A stretch of 64,000 bases of DNA from Camarhynchus parvulus (GCF_901933205.1 NC_044573.1:89052546-89116545); one strand, 5' to 3'; positions 1 to 12,832 are shown, counted from the stretch's first letter. A program made the numbers and translations. The notes: generated by a model not told the origin, from the sequence alone.

Positions 1-1044
1 TTCAGAAAATGGCCACTGTTCATGAGGCTTAAAAATCCCAACAAGCAGACATGGCTGTGTGGAGACCTTGAATGATGTGCACACTCTAGATTAAAATCAA
101 ACTCCAAACTTGCTTTCAGGCTCTTGGCCTTGAGAAGGAGGCTACAGAATATGTGAGAAAGTAGAAGGCCTCTTTGGGACTCTTACTATCAGGGATAGAA
201 ACCAATACATTTGAGCAGCAGCAGATGAGTTTTTGACGCTCTTGAAATTTCCAGTACTTCAGCATCTGATTTTTCTGAAGACACCTGACCATTAAATGCT
301 AGCAGGAATCATTGCAAATATATCAGGCAAGCTGACAGTTAATCCTTTACAAAACCTTAAAGAATGAAATATCACAAATATAATGTGATTTTGGAGAACT
401 GGAAAACTCTACCTAGCAAGAGTCATATGCACCACTGCATCTTTGAAGAGCTCAGCAGGCAGTTCTTCCTGTGGCAAATGGGTTTCCTGTAGTGTTACTA
501 AAATGCTGCAGATAAAGTAAATGCAAATGTATTTTAAAAATTGAACATATATAAATAAGAGAAGAAAGAACAAAATCTGTGTCCAAAAGTTAACCATAAG
601 ATTGTCTTTTACCAAAAAGATGCAAATAAATGTTTGAAAAAGCACTGAACTTCCTGTGAACAGCGTTCACAAAGCGAACAGGAGCAAGCTTTAAGGACAG
701 GGGTGTTTTGTGAACTGCTAAGAAGATATTGGCATTTAATCCTTTACTGTTTCAAGAGTAGACGCATTTGTAACTGATTCCTTTCTAACCTCCAGCATTT
801 AGAATATCAAGCTGGTTATAGACCAGCTCCATCACTCAAAATGGGCATGAGTAAATTTGCTCTCTGTGTAAAGAGACCGGTGCCAGCTAGAGAGCAGGGA
901 GGTAACACTCATTCAGCAGTGATCAATGCAAAACAGTGCCACAAGTCACACTGGAAAGGAAAGAATAAACTGGTCCGTGCTCTTTCACAGTTTCCACAGC
1001 ATTTAGATTTGTTATTATAAGTGAAAATAGTCAGCTTCTAGGGC

Positions 1045-1071
1045 AAAGAAACAAACAAACAAATAAACAAG
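1045..1071. repeat. (AAAC)n-like simple repeat
   Basis: Short interrupted microsatellite of AAAC/AAAT units, seen directly. It has no associated element. Confidence 0.85.
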
Positions 1072-1300
1072 GAAACAATCCAGGACTGAATATTTTGATC
1101 AAAATTCTCAGAATTCCTACTCTTAAAATAAATTGTTGACAACAGTCCTTAAATATCAAGGAATCCCTTATCACCTGTACTGAAAACAGCTACAAATAAA
1201 AAGATTGTGCTGTCCTGTATTAAGACTCTAAATGTATTGATACCACAAAAAGTAAACTTTCCACTGTGTAAATTAAAGCCTTGCAAAACTAATATGCAAG

Positions 1301-1341
1301 GTATATATATATATGTATATGCATATATATACATATATGTG
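1301..1341. repeat. (AT)n-rich repeat with alternating TATA/CATA
   Basis: Roughly 40 bp of alternating purine-pyrimidine AT sequence with interspersed GT and GC steps. It is partly self-complementary and probably length-variable. No function can be inferred. Confidence 0.85.
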
Positions 1342-2759
1342 CAAGTAATGACATAGAAAGATGCTGACCTATAATGAAATGCAAAGTGCAAGTTTCTAAA
1401 GACACTTCCATATAACATTTTTAGAAATGTTTCCTTGTATGCATATAACCTGATTCAAGGAGAGTCATATAAGACTCACATGTTATTGTATTATGATGAG
1501 ATGTAATTGTTGTACCTTTTGTTGTTACTGTTATTTTTGAAACCATGTGTGGTCAGTGGCTGTAATAGACATACATATTGAAATCTGTGCTAAGATTCAC
1601 CACCCAGAAAAATTGATGTTGAAAGCAGTTTGAGTCTAAAGGAGTCAATATCTGGCAAAGAAGCAGGATTGAAAAAAATTTTGGAAGTGCCAGCCTAAAG
1701 GTGGGACTTGAATGAATGTGGAGAATAAGTGGCAAATGCTGCTAATGACAACAGCTGGCAATTTGTAAACAGCTGGCATTTTATTTAACTGAAATATAGA
1801 TGATTTTTTAAAGTTGCCTCTTTCCAGAAGGCAGCAGGTTCAAGGAACTTTAGCTAACATCTTTTTTTCCCATTAAATGTTAAACCTGTACTAATAATGA
1901 AGGGTTATTTTCTGGTGCAATTTTGGTATTTACTGAATTTGACGCTGAATAAAATTGTAAAAACTACGTGTAAGGCAATTTTTCTTTCAGTCTACCAAAT
2001 GAGATACACAAACAAAACCATCCAGTTATCCAAGAGTCACTCTCTTTGTTCTTAACTTTGATCTCAATCCCTTTGTTTCCCTGTCTCCACCTGCTCACTT
2101 TGGGAGTTTGCGCCCTTGAGGTCTTTGACTCATTGGACTTTGAAAGCACAGCCCTTTTAGCAAGACCAAGCACAGCCTCGAATAGAAAGTGCTTTATGCT
2201 AATGCTCCATCTGTGAATTGGCTTGGCTTTTCAGAAAATCTATGTCCACTATCCACAGGCCATCTTCAGCTGGCTCCCATTTAAGGAAGTAACTCAGTGT
2301 TAATCCATGAATTATCCTCCAGGACAATTTAAAGCCTGGAATCAGTCTTCAGAGCATCTTTTGGACCACATTTCTACCTAATCATCTGTAACTCACTCTC
2401 CTTCTTACTCTTTTGCTGTAACAACACGGAGCTCCCTGGTAATAGAGAGCAGATGCATCAGATGCATCTTTCCACTCGCTGCTACTGCGCTTACACTGTT
2501 AATATTGTAATAGCTGGTACACAGCATGCCAGCATCAGACAACAAGGAGAATTAATTATCACAGGCTTTGGGGCTTTGAACCACATACTATCTACTAACG
2601 TTTTGTCTGGAGCAACCAAAGGTTTGATAGAAGTCTCAAGCATATCATTATATCCCAAGGGCACATTTTGAGGGCAATGTTTCAGTAGCAAGAAGAAAGG
2701 TAGCTTCTTTGATAAGCCAGTTAAAAGAGGAAAGAAAGGAAGATCCATCCGGGAATGTT

Positions 2760-3280
2760 CCCTATTCAGCAAACACCCCTGGAGGGCACAGCGAAACAAC
2801 CCCTCGTACAGGCTGCAGATGATTTCAGAGCCGCGGTGCGACACCCGTGCAGCCGATGGCGCAGTGACACCTGCTGATGAGCACACACATTGCAAACGCC
2901 TGGCAGGTGAAGGGCGGGCTCACATCTGCATCGAGCCTGATTTTCCTCCAGTGGCTGATCCCACACGCTGCTTACAGCACTACAGCTCTGCGGAAAGCAT
3001 TTTGCCAAGAGCACTGCGGAGCCCCAGCCATTCCCCTCAGCCTGGGCTTGGCTGCACCACTGGCTGGCCACGGCAAGCTCACCTGCTCTCCAAGTTTGTT
3101 GCCAATCCCTTTTTTTATGGGACTGCATGCTGGATCACGACTGTGTGAGGGAGGACATTACATTCATTTGGACAAAACATTCAGTGTTAGGCACCTGCTC
3201 TTTACAGTGAGCAGAGGGCTTTTCTCGCTGCAGTTTATGTCTTTGGCTTGGTCCCCAATTAATTTATTCTAGTTATTTGG
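2760..3280. other. GC- and CpG-enriched block
   Basis: This stretch stands out from its AT-rich surroundings. About six CpG dinucleotides fall within roughly 50 bp near 2826-2870, and more are scattered to about 3230. Several open frames of 109-134 codons overlap here on both strands, which is what GC-rich DNA gives by chance. None resembles a protein family I know. It could be a small CpG-rich regulatory element, an exon of an unrecognised transcript, or a recombination-biased GC patch. The sequence shows the composition; any role is inference. Confidence 0.4.
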
Positions 3281-3564
3281 AAATGACACCTGGGGAATAT
3301 ATCTAATAAAGGAGCAGAATTTGGAAACCAGGTTGGAGAGTTCTAACTATTGATTCAGACCTGAAAGTAGAGATTCATTCAGTTCCACTCTTTCACATAC
3401 CCTCATGAATTTCCACAAGCTGGATAGCTATGTCCTTAACCATATTTTCAGTCTGCATTTCTACATTGCCCTTCATTGGTGCAATGGTGGAGGAAAGGCA
3501 GCTAGTCACTTCAGTTACTATTAGGCAAGGTTAATTCATATGCAGCTTTAATTATTTTCAAGCC

Positions 3565-3690
3565 CTGAAGTTTGGGATCTGTTTTCTGGCTCTACCAGTG
3601 ATCCTTGCAATGACCTTTTTCAAGTCACTCCTCTGTTAGATCTAGAGTGCTGTAGTCTCATTCAGTCTTGTCTGTTACCTTCTCAGTGAT
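3565..3690 (+). repeat. Ancient MIR/L2/L3-like fragment, sense orientation
   Basis: The segment follows the order of the well-known amniote SINE/LINE tail: a 'ctggctctaccagtgat' block, then 'atgacctttttcaagtcac', then a pyrimidine-rich stretch with CTC and GTCTCA-like words. This parallels the 'ctggctctgccactga / gtgaccttgggcaagtcac / cctcagtttc' order of MIR, L2 and L3-type elements. Divergence is high, as expected for a repeat older than birds. The exact family cannot be fixed by eye. Confidence 0.5.
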
Positions 3691-5984
3691 AAGCTCTCTT
3701 TGGGTCTATGCTATAAGCCCTCAAGGATTTTCCAAATTCTACCCATCAAAAGAATAGCCCAGATACACTGAAAAAAAACCAAGACTTTTTAACAGGCAAG
3801 GGATCAGTTTAATATTGACAGAATAATGAGGTAATACCCAATTTTGTAACAGGACATTTTATACACACATTTGTTAGTTGGCATATATATAAACAGGATT
3901 AATTACCATGATGTTAAACCTCCTTGTGCCTCAAAATCTGATCAACAAAGCCCTCTCCTCCTGGCTATTCTGTTTACTCTTCAAGAAGCTTACTTCATTA
4001 TAGCAAAGCTCAGCGAGCAACAGGTACCAATTCTGCTGTGGTCACCTTCTGTAAGTTAGTACTTATCAAAGTTCATTCAACTAATATAAACAACATGATG
4101 CTCTCTATAAGAGACTTGTACTGAATTCCTTGCCAAAGGAGGCGTTATCTGAACAGCTGTACCTTCCCTACCAGCTGATTTCCCAAAGTGTCTCCAGTGA
4201 TGTTTAAACCATCTTAATTATTGTCTTTAGCAATTGCACAAGGAAAATAATTATTACAGTATTTATCTTTATTGTTTAAATGCTGATAGGGAGAGGCAAG
4301 ATGCCTTTTCTTAATTCTTTGACAATAATTAAAATTACTGCACAGTTTCCTATTGATTTAGATTTTTGTACTTTTAAAGGCCTCATCTTTTCTCCCTCAT
4401 ACGGCAGCTGGAAAGGAATGCACAGCAATAAAAAGATGAGAAATTACCATTTTTCTGATTCAAATTACAGTTGGAAAAGAAAAATATCACATCCACTATT
4501 CATTAGAAATCATTTCACCAGTTAAGCTGTTATTATTATCAGAATCAAGCTGTCTGCAGCAGCAGATTACTCTGTGCATTCAACTCTGCCCACAACTTTT
4601 GAGGTGGGATCTGAGGGATCTGGACAGGACAGATAGAACCAGGTGTGCAGAAATCCAGGAGAGCTGCCCACTCACCTGAGTATCTGCCCATTTCTAGAGC
4701 ACTTTTAGTGTTGTCATGAGGCACACTGACTGCCTTCAGGGCGGTGTTAACTTTTATACTAAAAACTATGTGTACATTATTTACAATAATTTCCCAATAT
4801 CTATCACCTATGCTAGACAGTCTGTTTCTACTCTAAACCAATCTAAAAGTGCCAACATCACCCAGGAGATGGAGGCTAAGAAGAAGGAAGAAGGACAAGG
4901 CACGCCCAAATCCCTTTATCTTGGCTTCTGAATCCCCATTCTAAAAACTCAAAATCCTACTTTTCTATCTTGTAACAAACTAACTATCGTTCTACTTAAA
5001 CTTTCATGGCTTGTGAATCCTCATATAAGGTTGGTAATTGTTTTTTCCAAGGGCTAAAACCAAAGGCACGTGTGTTTTTGACTCCATGCCAAGGCCACTG
5101 AGTCCCCTGTCAGGGTCTCGAGTCCTCCAGGGCAGCCAGAGGAATTTCCTGGGTTCCAACATTGTCAGACTAACATTTTCCACTGGAAGACGTTTCCCAC
5201 CCAATAATTCTGCCCAGCATGAGGGCTGGGTGTTGGGTGAGCTTTAGTCCTTGCAGTCTTCACTCACTGTCTAGCTCCCCTTGCTCCCTCTGTGAGTTAA
5301 CAGGCACGTCTGACCTCCTGCTGCTGAGGGTGTTTTGTGGGGGCATTAGGGAGTGATGCTCTCTGCAAAGATAATTATGGTGTGTGCTAGTGCAGAGCTG
5401 TGAAAGCAACAGCAGCATCACGTCTCCAGCAGCAGACTTCTCCAGAGAGTTGTATGCAAATGTAATTTTCATAGCTAATATGAAATACTGCATTTGTAGC
5501 CTTCCTGAGGGCATCAGGGAGCCACTCACTTAGGGTTTCTTACAATTGTTTCTAAATATGTTTATCTGATTTCAGAAGGTCTCATGCTTTATTCAGACCA
5601 CAGGAAAAGTCCTGCTGGAACCAAAAGGACTAGGCACTAGCATGGCACTAGCTCTGAGCAGACAACTTTGCAGGCCCTGTTGAGCAGGGCAGGCAGCAGG
5701 ACCTGGCCATCCCTCTGCTTGCAGAGAAGGGCAACATGCTGCAGTCAGAATATTGTTTATATTCTCCTTACTTTTAGAGGCACTGCCTTCCAAATTTGTT
5801 GGGGCAGCAGTGACTGTTCGTGCACATCATGCCCCTTCCTTTGAGATACTTGTAGAAGCTGTTGCATTGTTGCAGTGCAGAGATATTTCACACCTATTCA
5901 GGTATGTCAGTGTAGTTTGGGGCAATTGTCCATGTGCCTCATGATGCCATTTGTGTCATGCTGAGAACAGGCAAAGGCACTGCC

Positions 5985-6085
5985 CGACCTGTCAGGTTAC
6001 AAAGCCACACTGAGTCCAGAGCCAGCGCTGGAGTTCAAACCCTGCCCATGGACACCAGGCACTCTGCCTACCTCTGGCCCCTGCT
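5985..6085 (-). repeat. Ancient MIR/L3-like fragment, antisense orientation
   Basis: Contains 'aagccacactgagtccagagccag', then a 'ttcaaaccctg' block, then 'caccaggcactctgcc'. This is the antisense order of the amniote element tail ('aggtcacacagcaagt...gcagagccag...ttgaaccc...agtgccctaaccac'). Strongly diverged, and family assignment is uncertain. Confidence 0.4.
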
Positions 6086-7372
6086 TCCCGGCCCATCATT
6101 ACCACCAGAACCAGGACAAGAAGACAAATAACTCCAGGCAGAAGCAGGGAAACCTCGCCTTGACCAAGGCGTCCTGCAACCCAGACTAGGTAGACCGGGG
6201 TTTGAAGGGATTTTTTCCCCCATTACACAAAACTTCACCACAAAATGCTGCACTTTCTGCTCCTACTTTTTGCTCTTTTGTGTTTGGGAAATTACTTTAG
6301 AGGGAAGTGGTAAATTTGATAGCTGCTCTTTATCCAGCATTGGTGGATGAAGCAATTCTCTCTTTCTGAGAAAGGGAGCTGCTGTGGGAAGAGCCCCTGG
6401 GACCAGGCAGGAGCTGCCCCTAGAGCATGTTACAGACCATTTTGTTGAGCATTTAGTGCACCTGCAAAAGGGGCTGTGCTATTTGAAGGGCTTTGAGCAC
6501 GTGTGTGCATGTGTGTGAGCTATGGCAGCTACACAGGGCTTAGAAGCAGGCATTATATGCAGGATAAAAAGCAAGGTCAGCTTGAAAAAATTGAACTGCC
6601 AGAGAAAGCTGAAGGGATATGCAGTGGGGGCACAGTGTTGGCTGGAAACAGATCTTTGAAAAAGTGGAGGAAGGAGAAGAACAGACTCCAGGCATCCACA
6701 GTGACTGTTTTCAGCAAGACACACATTTACACACCTCACAAACTAAAGGGCAGCACCAAGGACCAAGGACCAAGCACTGGTCCATGACCAAGATCTTCCC
6801 TGAGGCAGGAGGTGACTCCTTCTCCTAAAGGGGTGCTCAACCTCAGGCCTCACCCCAGGGCCACCCCACTTCCCTCTGGGGCTACAAGGGCAGGGGAGTG
6901 CCCACCTTCAGCAGCTGGTAGCCACAGTGTGATCCAACACTGGGAGCAGCCTGGGACCAGCAGGGACTCCCCAGCTGTGAGACTGCCTTGCCCTGCTTCT
7001 CACCTGGCTCCTCCTCTCCTTCTTCTCCATTAGCAGGACTGTGATTTTAGTCACTAATAAATGTCAAGATAGGTCTGGCCTGTGGGTGCCTTTAAAAATG
7101 TTTTGTCCTGGTTTATATATGCCTAATTTGCAGAAGAAGCTGCAAAAAGGACCAATTTAATGTTAATGAAGTAAATTTGGTTTATTTTATCCAATTTAGG
7201 CTTTTTTAAATGGTATTACTTAAATAAGTGTACTACCTGTGAGCAGACTACCCCTGTCATATCAAAGAATCAGGAGTCTCTGGTAGTTCAGGGCACCAGA
7301 TTGCTCTGGCACAGAATAAAAATAAGAGTTATTTTCACAATAAACATAGTCCTAATTGGTTTCCATAATTGT

Positions 7373-7394
7373 GTTTGTTTGTTTGTTTGTTTTT
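7373..7394. repeat. (GTTT)n microsatellite
   Basis: Five near-perfect GTTT units ending in a T run, read directly. Confidence 0.9.
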
Positions 7395-7662
7395 AATTTA
7401 CCTCTTCTATGCCTGTATTAAAGCCTACATTGAAAGGAAAAAAGAAAAAAAGCTTGTACATAATGTCAGTTGGAAAACACTGCTGTTAACTGAAAATGCT
7501 ATTTGCACATTCTCTGTTATGAGCAAATTCTCATCATTTAGGGTCCTACTAATCCTAAATGGAAATCTTTTGTTATGAGTCTGTCATTACAGTGTGCTTC
7601 CTGATACCAGGGCACATCCTACCAGCAAGATGCCATCCCATCTATTCCTTACAAAACCATAA

Positions 7663-8310
7663 TTAGACTGTGCAGTTCTTCCTGCTACTGAATGAGATTG
7701 CTTTTATCAGAGTATTGCTGACAGACATAACAAATCCTCCCACCACTTGATTAGAATCATCAAAGAGTGAACTGTGATGGGCAGAAGATGAACTGATTAG
7801 CTTCAGACAGTTAGACAGTTGCTGCCAAAAAAAAAAAATAAAAGTGGGGAATGATCCCGGGGGAGTATGGAACACTTCAGTACCTGTGCCTGCAGGGAGA
7901 GCAGGGAAAGACTGGGAAGCCCAGTCAGGGGCTAAGGACTGAGGAGTGGTCAAGTGCCCTGTGGTCAGCCTAGCACTGACACAACACACAGAGGTCTTTG
8001 GGGCACAAAGGGAATGGTATCCCATCCCACCACCCCATTTCCATCCCATTTTCCAGTTGTAGGGCCATACTCCGCTCTGACTGGCAGAGCAGTCTAAGCC
8101 AGAGGAAAAAGCAGACATTCCCAGGTGGATAATAACTGTCTCCTTAGAGATTTCTGGCACACCTGGTTTTTTCCCCAGGGAAGTTTGTTGTGCTGTGTTT
8201 TGGCTTTTCCTTGGTCTGTGTCTCGAGCTCATAAAAGTCAGTAAGAGAACACATTTTGACATTAATTTATAGATTTGCAGCCTATTTTGCCAGGAATCGA
8301 AACGTGTCAA
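7663..8310 (-). other. Longest open frame in the window (215 codons), probably non-coding
   Basis: An ATG-initiated open frame of 215 codons. The product has no signal peptide, repeat or motif I can recognise. A Phe-rich patch (FIFFFW) is simply the read-through of a 12-base A run at 7827-7838. The composition (many Ser, Trp, Cys, and Gly-Gly-Gly) is unlike a typical conserved protein. In 64 kb read in six frames, one frame of this length is not unexpected. No clear promoter or splice structure goes with it. Listed so that it can be tested, not as a gene call. Confidence 0.1.
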
Positions 8311-8348
8311 GAATGATCACACCCTCTTTTGCTCTAATTTTTAAACAG

Positions 8349-8629
8349 AAAATTCCATGAAGGAAGTTGAGGACTTCCACTTCACTAGAACACCTGCCAG
8401 AGACAGATTTAAGTCCCCTCAATCCATCACATCACATGCCTTGGCCACCAGCAGAGCATGTTGGAAGGCAGAGGCAGAGAAGGTGTCTGACAACATGGCC
8501 ACTGCTCATTTCCACACCCAGCTGCCACTCACCTCCTCCTTGCTGGAGGCATTCAAAGATCCAAGCTCACAGACCAGAGTGACTGATGTCAAAAAATACC
8601 TTTCCCAGATGAGGAACCAAACCTGGTAG
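8349..8629 (+). other. Candidate 3'-terminal exon (hypothetical)
   Basis: A pyrimidine-rich tract ending in 'ttaaacag' at 8348 makes a plausible splice acceptor. The following frame stays open through an internal Met at 8357 and ends in TAG at 8627-8629, giving about 90 codons. The inferred peptide is fairly hydrophilic, with Lys, Glu, Thr and Ser throughout and few Cys (for example VKKYLSQMRNQTW at its end), but matches no family I know. AATAAA-type signals occur near 8767 and 8799, which would suit a terminal exon. Acceptors and AATAAA hexamers are common by chance in AT-rich DNA, so this is a weak call. It could equally be a non-coding RNA exon or nothing. Confidence 0.15.
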
Positions 8630-9854
8630 GGACACAAGGGGGTGGGAGGCTGGCCACCACATTTCCAGTTGCCCAGTGAATTTAGGGGAGCACCAACAAA
8701 CAGAGAAGCAACAAGTTCTGTGCATTCCAAGGGCTGAAAATATTAAAGGCAGGAGGTGAAAAGAGAATAAAAAAGACCTAGTGGGTGCTTTTTTCAAATA
8801 AAGACTATGGTGTAAAGAAATATATGAAATGCAGGATCAACATGGCCACTGCTACCAGCCAACGGCATGACTTTTCAAGGCCACTCACAGCAAAACCTGG
8901 AAATCATGGATATAAAACACAAACTGTGCCTGTGGATTTCAGCATTAAGACAGATTTTTTCCAATGTATGTACATTAATGCTTCTTTAAAGGAATGTGAT
9001 GAAATTTCAAGAGAGGCTGAGAGAATGTGGTATTTGCGAGGTCTGTGCCTGATAGCTTGAACACAATGGGAAGACTGAATAAATATGATGCAGACACTTA
9101 TGTCCCAAGTGATTTGAAAAGTGTTTGTGCCAAGTCACTTGGAAAATCTTATTAAATTAAATAATTCAATGTAGAAAAATGTTCTTTAAAAAAGCTAAGA
9201 GGTGTGGAGAGGGAACAAGCTTTATAAACAAGATGGAAATGTGGATTAAGCATCAAAATAGATTGAAATAAGTGAACAACCACTGTCAGACCATACTGCA
9301 TTTTGTAGGTTTATCTGACAAATATATCTATAAAAACGTAGCACAGACCTGTAAAGGGAGAGAAAGTAAAACCTGTCTCAGAGACTGAGAAGTTTGTTAT
9401 GCAGTGACTGAGTCTCAGGCTGACCACAACCAGTGGAAACTTGTCCCTTGGTTTAGGTGTCTTTTCCGCCACATTGCAGGTCCCTGCAGGGGAAGCCTTC
9501 AGATCTCAGCTTCTGAAAGTGAATCAAAAGTACCAAAACACAATAAAACTGCTATAACTGCAGAATAACTGCAAAGTGATGTGCAAAAATTGTGATCACA
9601 CAGGAATTTTTGGGATGAACCCAAACTTCCACACAACCAGGAGGAAAACTGCTGCAGCCTTTGGTAGGATCAGTCCTGACTTCTAAGACGCAGGTAACTA
9701 ATGATTTCCTGGGCTAGGATTTGAACCATCAGTGAATAGGGTAGCACAAAGATATTTACTGAAAAGGACAGAGCAATCACATAGGGAAGGGGTTGTATGG
9801 GACCATTAGTGGGTGAATATAGCAGGAAAACAGATATGAGACACAAGGAAGATG

Positions 9855-9960
9855 TTAACTTCTGAAAAAGTCTCCCAAGGTCACACAACTGAGTCCATGT
9901 GACTCATGCTGAAGTGTCATGAATCCCAATTTAGGATCCTGATGACTACACCAAATTGTC
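9855..9960 (-). repeat. Ancient MIR/L3-like fragment, antisense orientation
   Basis: Reads 'aaagtctcccaaggtcacacaactgag', followed by 'atgaatcccaatttaggatcctgatgact'. This matches the antisense core of amniote MIR/L2/L3-type elements ('cttgcccaaggtcacacagct...gaacccaggtc..ctgactc'). The 'cccaaggtcacaca' stretch is the best preserved part. It is diverged, so an ancient copy. Confidence 0.55.
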
Positions 9961-12465
9961 ACAAATGAGCGGCTTGAGTTGCTTAAAAAATCACCATCAA
10001 AGGTGTTGTCAAAAACAGATTTTGATATAAATTTGTGGAAAATGAAACAAAGTTTTGTGGCAAGATTTCGTTCTGTTATCTATACACAGATGAATCATAC
10101 AAAGGAAAATAAGCTTGGAACCACTTTAGAATGGTCTGCACAGAGACTGGGGATGCAAAGGATAAGGCTGTGTAGGTAAGGGAGACCCTTCTGCTGGCAC
10201 ATGAGGTTCATGACAGGACTCCTGGCTTCAGGGAGGACCCCTGGCTTTCTAAACCCTTGACATGGTCTGGGTGTGGCTGAGTCCAATCTTACCAGTCCCA
10301 GGCCTGGTCAACAGTTTATATCTACAGGGTTTAGCAGCACTTAATCATTGGTTAATTTAACATTTATAAAGTGATTCTGTAGAGCTTACTACACTTACAA
10401 CAGTGACTTAGTTACACTCCCATCCTTGACCTCAGCCAGGCACCAGGAGTTCCTGGTATGGTCAGTGATGCTTTCACTTTAGCCATGCAAGAGTTTCCAG
10501 TGTGGTCGAGGGATGCTTCACTGCCCAACTCATGACAGAAAGGCCAAATTCCTAACAGCAATTCCAGCAATGACAAAGCAGTCCTGAGGGCAGGGGCAGA
10601 TGCACCACCACAACTGGAGAGCTCAGAAGTAGGCACTGTTCTCCAAGTGTAGCCTCACCCACGCTGAGCAGAGAGTCAGGAATGTTCCCACAGTGTTCTG
10701 GCAGTGTTCTGTATCAGAACACTCAGAGGGGAACTCATCATCATCACATAGGAGCTCCATACTGTCCTCCCTCATACTCCTTCTGGAGAATGTGGCATTT
10801 CCTCTATCAGTGTGACAGAAGCTTGACCATAAACAGAACTGAAAAAGCTGTGAAAGCCAACTGGGTCATAACAATTTTGAATATCCTAGGCTTCATGGGC
10901 AGAAAAGCAGACAAGGCAAGCTTTGTGATCTTATTTCCTTGAATCTGTTTCATATTTCACTTTTATTTCCTGGGGAGAAGAGATACAGACAGAACACATT
11001 CATCTCTGTCAGGAGCAAGTCCAGCCCTCACTAACATAACAGCAGAGGGCCAAGCCAGAACAAGCACTTTTCAGTGTAATTGCTTTGCCTCAGCGATTTC
11101 ATTTTATCACAGCTGATGTAAGTGAAGGCAGTGAAAGGGACCTGAGAGCACAGCTAAAAAACGACACAGCACACAAAAGGCTTCAGCTTTCTCAAAGACA
11201 GATCGAGTCTGTCATCTTTATCTGACACTAATTGGGAGCTTTTTCATTATCGCTGCCAAATTCTGCCCTTGGCTATTTGCCCATAAATCTTTCTGACATT
11301 TTCCAGTGGGAGTTGAAGGCAGATAATCTGAGGGCAGAATCTGATAGGGAACTGGTAGAAGGACACAGGGGTGGGCCCAAAGACTTCCCTTTGGAATTCT
11401 TCCCTTGTCCTCACTCAGGCACATCTGCTAGCTGCAATGGCACCAGTGCAGGCTTTTCCCAGTATCAGGGGTGAAAGGGAGTGCATGAGGTTTCCTAGTT
11501 TTGAGAGAGATGGGATTTCATTTTATTTGCTTGGCAACTTTTGGAGGTGGGCTGGAGAGATGTTCCTCACTGTAACACCAGTTTTCGCACTGGGATTGCA
11601 ATGGAGTTTGAAACTGCTTACACTTTTGCAGAGCTTTACAACTACTTCCAAATGCCTCATTTGAATCCTACTTGGGAAGGAACAGAGTGTAGTGATTCTG
11701 ATCAAGAGGCCACTGTACATCAAGCAGCTGGTGGTCCACACAGCAGGTAACCCAGATGGGTGCCTATACAAGCTGAAACCAAAACTCTCTTTTAAAAGCA
11801 AGCATATCTGAAGCAAACAGAAGCATACAATAGAAAAGGCTCATCAACTCAGGCAAAAAAATGTGGATGCATGGACCAGAAAGGGAATTTTAAAATTATT
11901 TTGAGCACAGGATGAGGTTTATCCTTATTTTAGCACTTCTTTCTCTCGAAAAGATGCAAATCAATTCACAACCCTTAATTTCCACAGCACAGCTAAAATG
12001 CTGCAACATGCAGAGAGGCATTTGTAATGTACCAGAAAGCCGATAGGGAAACTGTATGATAATTAAATAAGAGCACTCCACTGTGCAAATGGGCTGGCCA
12101 TATGTCCATCTTGTTTGGTTTCTGAGTGTCCACACAGTTATTCACAGGTTTGCTTTAAAAATTGTGTCTAAATTGAAGCCTGCTAAATGGAGGAACAAAT
12201 AGCAGCTTGGAGAAGAAGAAGGCTCCTCTGTCTACCCAGCTTTTCCTTTCTCTGTGCCTCATGGCTTGATTTGCTCGCATACAGGTGTGAGTACTGACAA
12301 TAGAAGGAGAAATGTCATGCTGGAAAGGCAGGTAACATTGGACAACACTCCATTGCTATTGTTTCTGTTGTTCAACTCCAGTCACTCTTCTAATCTAAAT
12401 TTTGTGTAAAATGCCTTACTTCACACTTTGGCTTATATATTACAACAGGAACTGGAGGACAAATT

Positions 12466-12500
12466 ATTGCATTACTTGCATTACTTTGCTGTAATGCAAT
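12466..12500. repeat. Inverted repeat, 10-bp arms
   Basis: ATTGCATTAC at 12466-12475 is perfectly complementary to GTAATGCAAT at 12491-12500, with a 15-base loop that contains another copy of 'gcattac'. It may be only a local AT-rich coincidence. Confidence 0.7.
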
Positions 12501-12724
12501 GTTACATTACTTTGTACAGAACAGGCTGGAGGGCAGAAGCAGGTAAGGAAATCATTATGTCTATGTGACTGTATTTCCCAGGAAGCCCAGAGATGAATCA
12601 GTACCCTCTGGCAGGTTTTGTGTGAGCACAGACTGAAAAGACGATCCCTGCCTTCAAGTGCAATTTAACTTCAAGGGTATTTTCACCTGAGCTCAGCCTG
12701 GAGCTGCAGTGATAGAAGGTTCTT

Positions 12725-12832
12725 GCCAGTTGATGGAACTGGAGAGGTCTCAGTTCACATCCTGGCTCATCAGTAAATAAATTATCATGACACTTCTGGT
12801 TTTCACAGTGGGTTTCTCATCCTATGTGAGAC
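12725..12832 (+). repeat. Possible MIR-like fragment, sense orientation
   Basis: 'gttcacatcctggctc' followed by a 'tgacacttctgg' word and 'gtgggtttctcatcctatgtgaga' follows the order of MIR ('ttcgaatcctggctc...tgacctt...cagtttctcatctgtaaa'). Divergence is large, so this is tentative. Confidence 0.3.

Larger units (their letters stand above)
1..2700. other. AT-rich non-coding stretch, no gene recognised
   Basis: No convincing coding sequence is visible. The open frames here are short, rich in Phe, Leu, Tyr and Cys, and look like chance products of AT-rich DNA. The only structured elements are two simple repeats, listed separately. Homology to a known conserved element cannot be judged from the sequence alone. 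Confidence 0.6.
3281..7650. other. Non-coding stretch with old repeat fragments
   Basis: No gene is recognised. Apart from two ancient SINE/LINE-like fragments (about 3565-3690 and 5985-6085) and a GTTT microsatellite, the sequence looks unique. Short open frames near 5.0-5.8 and 6.5-7.0 kb overlap on both strands and carry no recognisable motif. Confidence 0.5.

Noticed and set aside
2491..3272. Overlapping open frames of 109-134 codons on both strands
   Set aside because: They overlap each other on both strands in a GC-rich block and have no motif or splice context that favours one of them.
7663..8310. 215-codon open frame as a real gene
   Set aside because: No recognisable domain, includes read-through of an A12 run, and the length is near what chance gives in six frames of 64 kb.
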